DNA of 13,355 nucleotides from an uncultured Flavobacteriia bacterium (GTDB lineage: Bacteria > Bacteroidota > Bacteroidia > Flavobacteriales > Flavobacteriaceae), in NCBI GenBank assembly GCA_946482495.1, contig CAMLRV010000036.1, positions 1 to 13,355 on the forward strand, written 5' to 3'. The position numbers and the translations under genes are program-made. This document shows, piece by piece, positions 7,863 through 13,355 of this stretch; position 1 is the first letter of the stretch; each line of letters begins with the position of its first letter. The notes beneath the pieces are model-generated. The model did no database searches, was not told the origin of the DNA, and saw only the letters and a program-made list of their open reading frames with translations.

Positions 7863-8267
7863 TCAAATTCTATAAACGCAGAATTTAATATTTATGGGGT
7901 TGGATGTGGTTAAGTATTTCTTGTAATTACAAGTGGTTAAGCCATTTTTAATTACAGCGATTTGATTTTCATAAAGTTCGGTACTTAAATAAGTATCTGA
8001 AAATCGGAAATTATTTAAAAACTTTTTAATTGAAAAATCAGTTTCATCAATTTCTGATTCACAAATTTCAATATTTTCAAAATCTACTTCATTTGCTAAA
8101 GAACTTTGCAAAAGCTGATGTTTTTTTCCAGCACTCATTTCTGCATGATGCACAACATAATGAGAAAATATCTTACCTGTATTTTGAATTGATTTTGTGT
8201 AAATACCAAGACAACTCAATACAGAGATAAAAAGTAAAAAGAAATATTTAAAACCTATTTTCTTCAT
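7863..8267 (-). CDS. Small exported protein of unknown function
   Basis: A 134-residue protein that I cannot assign to a family. Residues 1-22 (MKKIG followed by FKYFFLLFISVLSCLG) form a signal peptide or single membrane anchor. The VLSC stretch is only a poor lipobox. The mature part has a His-rich patch (HYVVHHAEMSAGKKH, about 36-50) and three later cysteines (ICESE, TTCNYK, KFCVYRI) but no known motif. It lies 99 bases upstream of the efflux operon on the same strand with no strong terminator between, so co-transcription is possible. A TACATTTG promoter box at 8297-8304 sits about 30 bases before its ATG. The signal sequence, start codon and promoter make it a credible gene. A role connected to the pump is only a positional guess. 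Confidence 0.65.
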   Translation of the reverse strand: MKKIGFKYFFLLFISVLSCLGIYTKSIQNTGKIFSHYVVHHAEMSAGKKHQLLQSSLANEVDFENIEICESEIDETDFSIKKFLNNFRFSDTYLSTELYENQIAVIKNGLTTCNYKKYLTTSNPINIKFCVYRI

Positions 8268-8296
8268 TTAGACTTTGCCGATTTGCAAATTTTGAG

Positions 8297-8304
8297 CAAA
8301 TGTA
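8297..8304 (-). promoter_or_regulatory. Bacteroidota -7 box (TACATTTG) upstream of the small exported-protein gene
   Basis: On the minus strand this reads TACATTTG, a full match to TAnnTTTG, and would start transcription near 8290 for the gene beginning at 8267. No TTG -33 element is visible at the right distance, so strength is uncertain. A perfect 10-base palindrome, ATTTGCAAAT, lies at 8281-8290, about at the transcription start. Confidence 0.45.
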
Positions 8305-8338
8305 AATTATTTATTTTGATTAATTTGTAAATAAGTTG

Positions 8339-8908
8339 TTAATGGAGTTTATTTATATACTTCAAAGTATTTTTAATATTAGAAAATTCTACAACATTCT
8401 CCTTTTTTATATTAAATAATATTATTGTAGAATGTCCATCATTAAATATTTTGGTAATTCTTCCAGACTTTACTTTAGCTAAATAATCCCATCTTTTTTT
8501 ATGAACAGTTCTATAAAAGTCTGATATACCAGAAAGTAAATTACCATTATCATCTAATACCTTCCAATCAGTAATTTTTTCATTTTTGATTTCTATTCCA
8601 GGATTTATTGAAATTATTTGTTTATCATCATATTCAATTAAAAATTCCGTATTAAAATACTGCCAATTTTTTATGTTTTTTGGAACATTAATATCATAAT
8701 GCTGATAATAAGTAGTTTGATTATCAGCACTCATTCCAATTTTTTTTCTTGAATAAAAAGTATTGTAATTTTCAGATTGTTTAAAACCAAAATCTTTATA
8801 ATCAATACTATTTCCAGATTTTGGATTATCAATATATTTATATTCTGAACAAGAAGTTAGAATTGTAAGGAGTGATAGAGATATTAATAACTTAAAACTG
8901 AATTTCAT
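8339..8908 (-). CDS. Predicted lipoprotein of unknown function
   Basis: A 189-residue protein that I do not recognise. It begins with a positively charged, leucine-rich signal peptide and a canonical lipobox LTSC (Cys20), so it should be lipid-anchored. After the cysteine it continues SEYKYIDNPKSG and then a mixed, Asn/Lys/Tyr-rich sequence without motifs I can name, ending NTLKYINKLH. The coding region is visibly more AT-rich than its neighbours: two 60-base stretches that I counted (8401-8460 and 8641-8700) are 18% and 20% G+C. That may indicate relaxed constraint or foreign origin. Its ATG lies 18 bases after the NUDIX stop codon on the same strand, so the two are probably co-transcribed. 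The gap is filled by heptamer repeats. Confidence 0.7.
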   Translation of the reverse strand: MKFSFKLLISLSLLTILTSCSEYKYIDNPKSGNSIDYKDFGFKQSENYNTFYSRKKIGMSADNQTTYYQHYDINVPKNIKNWQYFNTEFLIEYDDKQIISINPGIEIKNEKITDWKVLDDNGNLLSGISDFYRTVHKKRWDYLAKVKSGRITKIFNDGHSTIILFNIKKENVVEFSNIKNTLKYINKLH

Positions 8909-8909
8909 A

Positions 8910-8930
8910 ATTCTAAATTCTAAAACCTAA
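8910..8930. repeat. Heptamer repeat between the NUDIX stop and the lipoprotein start
   Basis: The plus strand reads ATTCTAA, ATTCTAA, AACCTAA in exact 7-base register, the first two identical. On the coding (minus) strand it overlaps the NUDIX TAG and fills the 18-base gap to the lipoprotein ATG. It resembles the ATTTACG repeats elsewhere in the window in period and position but not in exact sequence. Confidence 0.4.
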
Positions 8931-9526
8931 ATCACCTTTTCAGATTCAAACAGTAACTTAATATTCTCAAAAGAATTACCTAGTGCTGCTTCTATTTCTG
9001 AAGGTTTTAACCAAACTGCTTTTTCAATTCCTTCATCTTCTTGTGGGGCGGTTTTACCTGTAAAATCAGTTTCCATTTTAAACCAATAGGTAATTTTTAA
9101 TTTATATCGCCCGTTGCGTTTAAAAATATGATAGGTTTTTTGAAGTTTTTCAGTAATTTTTAGTCCTGAAACACCCGTTTCTTCTTCTACTTCACGTATA
9201 GCTGCAGCTTCTATGGTTTCGTCTTTTTCAATACCACCTTTTGGTAAATCCCATTTTCCGTTTCTGAAAATAAACAATACTTCACCATTGGAATTGAAGA
9301 CTAATCCACCGCCAGCTTTTGCCACAGGAATTTTAGATTTCAAAGTTTTCATAATCAACTTTTCATCTGAATGGTATAAATAGGCACTTTGAATTTTATT
9401 CAAAAATAATTCTGAGATTACTTTTGGAATATTTACTGTTTCCAACAAATAAATTTTAAAATTTGTTTCCTTTTCAAACTTATTTGTCAAAAAAAGTGGT
9501 TTATCGTTTACAAAAACTTTATACAT
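8927..9526 (-). CDS. NUDIX hydrolase
   Basis: A 199-residue cytoplasmic NUDIX hydrolase, a family that cleaves nucleoside diphosphates linked to another moiety, using Mg2+. The NUDIX box is a perfect match to GX5EX7REUXEEXGU at residues 97-119 (Gly97, Glu103, Arg111-Glu112, Glu115-Glu116, Gly118). The roughly 65 residues before the domain (MYKVFVNDKPLFLTN onward) are a separate N-terminal extension that I recall from flavobacterial members next to pyrE. The substrate is not deducible. The frame is open to a GTG at 9553, but that would run the coding region into pyrE, whereas ATG 9526 gives the family-typical start; 9526 is chosen. It is divergent from pyrE with 7 bases between start codons, and is followed 18 bases downstream by the lipoprotein gene. 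I see only a poor -7-like sequence (TCATATTG) for its own promoter. Confidence 0.88.
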   Translation of the reverse strand: MYKVFVNDKPLFLTNKFEKETNFKIYLLETVNIPKVISELFLNKIQSAYLYHSDEKLIMKTLKSKIPVAKAGGGLVFNSNGEVLFIFRNGKWDLPKGGIEKDETIEAAAIREVEEETGVSGLKITEKLQKTYHIFKRNGRYKLKITYWFKMETDFTGKTAPQEDEGIEKAVWLKPSEIEAALGNSFENIKLLFESEKVI

Positions 9527-9529
9527 TTG
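9522..9529 (+). promoter_or_regulatory. Bacteroidota -7 box (TACATTTG) for pyrE
   Basis: A full match to TAnnTTTG with four bases (CAAT) before the pyrE ATG at 9534, so transcription should begin at or beside the start codon. The box overlaps the divergent NUDIX start codon (9524-9526). No clear TTG -33 element lies 17-23 bases upstream, where the sequence is instead GTGGTTTATCG. Confidence 0.6.
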
Positions 9530-9533
9530 CAAT

Positions 9534-10175
9534 ATGATATTTAATAACAACACAGCACAACAAACAGCCGAATTGCTTTTACAAATTAACGCAATTAAAT
9601 TAGAAACAAAAAATCATTTTACATGGGCTTCTGGCTGGAAAAGTCCAATTTATTGTGATAACCGTGTAATTCTTTCATTTCCAGCGGTTAGAAATTATAT
9701 CCGAGATGAATTCGTAAAGCAAATTGAAGACAAATTTGGGAAACCTGATGTCATTGCTGGTGTTGCAACTGGTGCTATTGGTATAGGAATTTTAGTTGCA
9801 GAAGCGATGGGATTACCATTTGTATACGTTAGACCAGAGGCTAAAAAACACGGAAGACAAAATCAAGTAGAAGGTTTTTTACAAAAAGGACAAAATGTAA
9901 TTGTGGTAGAAGATTTAATTTCAACGGGAGGAAGTAGTTTATTAGCAGTAGAAGCTTTACGTAATGAAGGCGCTAATGTAAAAGGAATGGCCGCTATTTT
10001 TACGTATGGATTTCCTATTTCTGTAGAGAAAATTGAAGAAGCAAAATTAGATGTTTATACCTTAAGTAATTATGAAAATTTAATTACTAAAGCTGTTGAA
10101 AAACAATACATTTCAGAAGAAGAATTAGAAACTTTACAATCTTGGAATAGTAATCCGAGTGAGTGGGGAAAATAA
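9534..10175 (+). CDS. pyrE: Orotate phosphoribosyltransferase
   Basis: Converts orotate and PRPP to orotidine 5'-monophosphate, the fifth step of de novo pyrimidine synthesis, in the cytoplasm and normally as a dimer. Length is 213 residues, as usual. Visible motifs are the substrate-binding segment FTWASGWKSPIYCDNR (29-44), VAGVATGAI-like IAGVATGAIGIG (74-85), the flexible catalytic loop region KKHGRQNQVEG (104-114), and the PRPP-binding motif VIVVEDLISTGGSS (122-135) with the adjacent acidic pair Glu126-Asp127. The start is fixed by the -7 box ending four bases upstream. It is expressed alone, away from other pyr genes, divergent from the NUDIX gene and ending before a strong terminator. 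The near-leaderless arrangement leaves no room for an attenuator or a riboswitch. Confidence 0.95.
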   Translation: MIFNNNTAQQTAELLLQINAIKLETKNHFTWASGWKSPIYCDNRVILSFPAVRNYIRDEFVKQIEDKFGKPDVIAGVATGAIGIGILVAEAMGLPFVYVRPEAKKHGRQNQVEGFLQKGQNVIVVEDLISTGGSSLLAVEALRNEGANVKGMAAIFTYGFPISVEKIEEAKLDVYTLSNYENLITKAVEKQYISEEELETLQSWNSNPSEWGK

Positions 10176-10182
10176 TTACTTT

Positions 10183-10210
10183 ATTTACGATTTAATATTT
10201 AAGATTTACG
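10183..10210. repeat. Four tandem heptamers (ATTTACG type) after pyrE
   Basis: ATTTACG, ATTTAAT, ATTTAAG, ATTTACG lie end to end in exact 7-base register, starting 7 bases after the pyrE stop codon and ending 15 bases before the terminator stem. The outer units are identical to those at 1936-1956. Function is unknown. Confidence 0.6.
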
Positions 10211-10225
10211 AATAATTATATAAAA

Positions 10226-10253
10226 AAAACGTCCCGATAATTCGGGACGTTTT
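10226..10253. terminator. Strong bidirectional intrinsic terminator
   Basis: A 12-bp perfect stem (AAAACGTCCCGA paired with TCGGGACGTTTT) encloses a TAAT loop. It is followed by TTTTAGTTTTA on the plus strand and by a run of eight T's on the minus strand. It separates the converging pyrE and CvfB-family genes and should stop both transcripts. Confidence 0.9.
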
Positions 10254-10262
10254 AGTTTTATA

Positions 10263-11090
10263 TTACAACAACTGAATTCCTTCGTTATTGATATCAATTA
10301 GTTTTTGTTTATATAAACTTCCAATGGCTTTTTTAAATGTTTTTTTGCTCATTTTTAAAACCGATTTAATTTCTTCTGGATGACTATTATCATTCAATCT
10401 TAGAACACCATCGTTTTGTTTTAAAGCTTCTAAAACTAGTTGTGCCGAATCGTCAATCGCTTCGAAACCTAACTTTTGGAAAGAAACATCAATTTTTCCG
10501 TCAGGGCGAATATTTTTAATATACCCTTTTGTTCTAAATCCAGGAGAAACCGTTTCAAAAACTTCATTTTGATAGGCTAAGCCTCTAAATTTCCCATTAA
10601 TAATAACATTAATACCGATTTCTGTAATATGAGAAACCATTAAATCAACTTCTTGTCCAACTTCAATATCTAAAGGTTCTTTATCTAAAAACTGGTTGAT
10701 TTTACTAGATGCCGCTAACCTTCCCGATTGTTTGTCTTCGTACATAGTTACTATGTAACGTTTATCTTTTTCCATCGGGCGAGCTTGTTCTTTAAAAGGA
10801 ACAAACAAATCTTTTTCCATTCCCCAATTTAAAAAAGCACCAAATTTATTGATGTAATTTACTTTTAAAACTGCATATGAGTTTAAAGTAATAAATGGTT
10901 TTAAAGTTGTTGCTACTGGACGTTCTTCGTGATCTAAGTATACAAAAACAGTTATATCATCGCCAATTGTATAATCACTTGGAACATACTTATTTGGCAA
11001 CAACACTTCGTCTTTTTCATTTACTAAAAACAATCCAACTTTTGTTGCTCTATCTATTTTTAATGTGTGATATACACCTATTTGTAACAT
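10263..11090 (-). CDS. cvfB: CvfB/YitL-family S1 RNA-binding protein
   Basis: A 275-residue cytoplasmic protein with the layout of the CvfB (B. subtilis YitL) family: three S1-like OB-fold domains and a C-terminal winged helix. The domains lie at about 1-65 (starting MLQIGVYHTLKIDR), 66-131 (containing INKFGAFLNWGMEKDLFVPF), 145-208 (VGQEVDLMVSHITEIGINV) and 212-275 (the winged helix, with MSKKTFKKAIGSLYKQKLI). Family members bind RNA and influence virulence-related or stress gene expression in Gram-positive bacteria; the role in Bacteroidota is not established. The symbol is a family label. Its ATG follows the antiporter stop after one base (TAATATG), implying translational coupling, so its level should follow that of the antiporter. 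It ends 10 bases from the pyrE terminator stem. Confidence 0.85.
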   Translation of the reverse strand: MLQIGVYHTLKIDRATKVGLFLVNEKDEVLLPNKYVPSDYTIGDDITVFVYLDHEERPVATTLKPFITLNSYAVLKVNYINKFGAFLNWGMEKDLFVPFKEQARPMEKDKRYIVTMYEDKQSGRLAASSKINQFLDKEPLDIEVGQEVDLMVSHITEIGINVIINGKFRGLAYQNEVFETVSPGFRTKGYIKNIRPDGKIDVSFQKLGFEAIDDSAQLVLEALKQNDGVLRLNDNSHPEEIKSVLKMSKKTFKKAIGSLYKQKLIDINNEGIQLL

Positions 11091-11091
11091 A

Positions 11092-13355
11092 TTATGGTTT
11101 TATTATTAAAAGTGATGGTGCATTGTTTAACCAAACACTTCTTGTATCAATTAGTTTTTTCCAACTATCGATACTCATAATTAATAAATCTTGTTCTTTT
11201 AAGAAATCTTTATCTAGCTTCGATGAATGAATCACTTTTACATTTTCATGTGTTATTTTATTTGATTCATTTACAACATCAAATGTGTCAAAAATTGAAA
11301 TCTTAGCTTGAGAATTCTTTTTCAATAATTTTACATAATTCAATAAAAACTGATCTTCATCATTGAATAAAATTACAGAAATATTCTCTGTTTTAATTAA
11401 ATTTTTATCTACAAAAATTCCCAATGGAACTTCTGTTTTATTAATGACAGCTTGCGTTTTGTCATCAAAATAACTTACTTCAAAAAGTTTTTCTTTACCA
11501 GTAAATGTATTTAATAAATTTTCTGGATTAATAATTTTAGAAGTAATTCCTAACACTTTTCCTAAAAATGTTCCTTCAAAAATAGAAGAACCAATATTAA
11601 TTAATACCAAATTGAATTCTCCTTTATTACTTACTTCCACAATATCAGAGTCAATATCACGAGAAGCTTTAAATATCGTTTGTATTTTTCTGTTAAGTTT
11701 ATGTGCTTCTTTTAAAACAGGCTTAAAACTTTCACGTTCATATTCTTCAATTTTATAAGGATTCACCTCATTAGTTGAAGAAATATACATCGCTGTAATT
11801 GATTGTTTTTGTTTTATTGGATGGTTATCATCCACATCTTTATCTACACTGATGAAATTATTGGCAACTTTTAATAAAGGTTTTCCATCTTCAGGATTTT
11901 CAAAAGAAACTAAAACTTTATAATCTGAATTCTCTGGAGTATTAGGCACTACTGGTTTTACTCTTTTGAAGATAAAATCAATTATATCTAAAGCTGGACC
12001 TGTCATAAAAGTGGTTGCTAATGCCATAATTACCATCATAGCAAATACTTCTTTAGTTAGTACACCTAAATCGTAACCGATATTAAGAACTACTAATTCC
12101 ATTAATCCACGTGTGTTCATTAAAGCTCCAATAGTTAAACTATCACGCCAATTTTGACCCACAAATTTTGCTGCTAAAGCACTTCCTATAAATTTACCAG
12201 CAACGGCTACTAATATAATTAAGCCACAAACTTTCCATAATTCTGGACTATTTAACAAACCGATTTCTGTTCTTAAACCAGTAAATACAAAGAATAATGG
12301 CAATAAAACAACTAAAGATACATCTTCAATTTTTTCAATAAACATTTTTCTAAACTTCATGTTATCTGGCATAATTACACCAGCCACAAATGCTCCGAAT
12401 AAGGCATGAATACCAATGATTTCTGTTAAATAGGATGAAATCAATAGTGTTAAAAAGAAAATTGCAACTACCGGTTTGGTAATTTTCTCAGCTGTATCAT
12501 ATAAATTCCCAATTCGACGTAAAAATGGTCGAACCAACTTAATCATTGCAAATACATATAATACAGATAACACAATAATATATAAAGAACTTGTAACAGA
12601 ACCAGCTTTTACAATTGCAATTACAGCTGCTAACAAACACCATGCGGTTATATCATCTGCAGCAGCACATGTAATTACCATGGCACCAATTCTCGTTTTC
12701 TGCAAACCTCGTTCTTGCACAATTCTGGCTAAAACTGGAAAAGCGGTAATACTCATGGCAATTCCTAAAAACAATCCGAAAGAAATAAATTCAATTCCTG
12801 GAGGAGCGAAATTAGTATAAATTGAATACGCTAAAACTAAACCTAAAGTAAAAGGAATAATAATACTGGCATGACTAATAATTACTGCTTCCTTCGCTTT
12901 ATTTCTAAGTACTTTTAAGTCTAACTCCATTCCAACCACAAACATGAAGAATATTAGTCCAATTTGACTTAAAAATTTTAAATTATCTAAAGATGAATCT
13001 GGAAATAACATTTCGGAACATTCTTTCAAATAGTTCCCAAAAAATGATGGTCCTAGAACAATTCCTGCAATAATTTCTCCAACAACAGTTGGTTGGCCAA
13101 TTTTTTTACATATTAAACCGAAGAATCTAGCAACTAAAATAATGGTAACAATCTGTGCTAACAATATAGCCAACGGATGAGTAACATTATGATGTAAAGA
13201 GTTTAAAAATTCTTGATAATTTAAACCCTCTTCAGTTGAAGTAACTTTTAATACGTTAGATTTTTCTAATAATTTACCGTTTTTTAAGGTCCAATAAATT
13301 AATACAGAAAAAAAACCAACAATAATTATATAAAAAAAGCTGTTCTTAAAATTCT
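11092..13355 (-). CDS. CPA2-type cation:proton antiporter with C-terminal regulatory domain (5' end outside the window)
   Basis: An inner-membrane monovalent cation/proton exchanger of the KefB/NapA-like CPA2 group (Na_H_Exchanger domain). The last 753 residues are in the window. A convenient TTG lies at 13173, but the frame stays open for 60 more codons to the window edge, encoding a hydrophobic segment (FFYIIIVGFFSVLIYW) and a soluble linker with no Met, so the true start is beyond 13355. Signature segments are IGQPTVVGEIIAGIVLGP near the first conserved helices, and CAAADDITAW, whose Asp pair (codons 12652-12657) is the ion-binding DD of electrogenic CPA2 members. The membrane part ends near 12000. 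The last roughly 280 residues are soluble and may contain USP-like folds, though this is inferred only from arrangement. It probably serves pH or sodium homeostasis. The gene is coupled to the CvfB-family gene downstream. Confidence 0.9.
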   Translation of the reverse strand, partial: NFKNSFFYIIIVGFFSVLIYWTLKNGKLLEKSNVLKVTSTEEGLNYQEFLNSLHHNVTHPLAILLAQIVTIILVARFFGLICKKIGQPTVVGEIIAGIVLGPSFFGNYLKECSEMLFPDSSLDNLKFLSQIGLIFFMFVVGMELDLKVLRNKAKEAVIISHASIIIPFTLGLVLAYSIYTNFAPPGIEFISFGLFLGIAMSITAFPVLARIVQERGLQKTRIGAMVITCAAADDITAWCLLAAVIAIVKAGSVTSSLYIIVLSVLYVFAMIKLVRPFLRRIGNLYDTAEKITKPVVAIFFLTLLISSYLTEIIGIHALFGAFVAGVIMPDNMKFRKMFIEKIEDVSLVVLLPLFFVFTGLRTEIGLLNSPELWKVCGLIILVAVAGKFIGSALAAKFVGQNWRDSLTIGALMNTRGLMELVVLNIGYDLGVLTKEVFAMMVIMALATTFMTGPALDIIDFIFKRVKPVVPNTPENSDYKVLVSFENPEDGKPLLKVANNFISVDKDVDDNHPIKQKQSITAMYISSTNEVNPYKIEEYERESFKPVLKEAHKLNRKIQTIFKASRDIDSDIVEVSNKGEFNLVLINIGSSIFEGTFLGKVLGITSKIINPENLLNTFTGKEKLFEVSYFDDKTQAVINKTEVPLGIFVDKNLIKTENISVILFNDEDQFLLNYVKLLKKNSQAKISIFDTFDVVNESNKITHENVKVIHSSKLDKDFLKEQDLLIMSIDSWKKLIDTRSVWLNNAPSLLIIKP

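Noticed and set aside
8281..8290. Perfect palindrome ATTTGCAAAT near the promoter of the small exported-protein gene as an operator
   Set aside because: A 10-base AT-rich palindrome is common by chance in this composition and there is no second copy or regulator gene to support it; noted only as context for the promoter.
9527..9553. GTG 9553 as the NUDIX start
   Set aside because: It would overlap the pyrE coding region by 20 bases and add nine residues not expected from the family; ATG 9526 gives the familiar MYKVFVND start.
1..13355. Mobile element, CRISPR array, defence system, toxin-antitoxin or phage genes
   Set aside because: No transposase or integrase, no spaced direct repeats, no nuclease or antitoxin pair and no RNA gene found; the content is housekeeping plus an efflux operon.

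Overview
The window looks like a chromosomal segment of a low-GC member of the Bacteroidota, most likely Flavobacteriaceae. The evidence is the AT-rich codon use, the TAnnTTTG-type promoter boxes in place of sigma70 -10 boxes, few Shine-Dalgarno sites, and the gene set: a NUDIX hydrolase next to pyrE, a CPA2 antiporter ahead of a CvfB-like S1 protein, and an M14 peptidase of a type common in flavobacteria. I see no tRNA, rRNA, CRISPR array, prophage or insertion sequence. Both ends of the window cut through genes.

Layout, left to right. (1) 1-142, minus: N-terminus of a DEAD/DEAH-box helicase, with a promoter box almost touching its start codon. (2) 215-1936, plus: secreted M14 zinc carboxypeptidase, divergent from the helicase, followed by a bidirectional hairpin terminator at 1974-1999. 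(3) 2031-7763, minus: tripartite efflux operon in the order periplasmic adaptor, RND pump, outer-membrane factor. The pump frame is broken by an in-frame TAA at 4015-4017 into an 878-residue N part and a roughly 185-residue C part. (4) 7863-8908, minus: two short exported proteins of unknown function, one of them a lipoprotein. (5) 8927-9526, minus: NUDIX hydrolase, and 9534-10175, plus: pyrE. They are divergent with only 7 bases between start codons. (6) A strong bidirectional terminator at 10226-10253. (7) 10263-11090, minus: CvfB-family S1 RNA-binding protein, separated by one base from the stop of a CPA2 cation:proton antiporter (11092 to the window end, 5' end missing).

How the genes fit together. 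The adaptor, pump and outer-membrane factor would form one drug or solute exporter, but the nonsense codon makes its activity doubtful. The antiporter and CvfB genes are probably translated as a coupled pair. Housekeeping functions (pyrimidine salvage/synthesis, nucleotide clean-up, RNA helicase) flank these.

Three start corrections come from the promoter and reading-frame evidence: the M14 peptidase starts at ATG 215 rather than TTG 194; the NUDIX gene at ATG 9526 rather than GTG 9553; and the antiporter frame stays open past TTG 13173 to the window edge. I found no clear new multi-gene system. The best leads are the broken RND pump, the near-leaderless promoter/start arrangement of pyrE and the helicase, and heptamer tandem repeats placed directly after stop codons.
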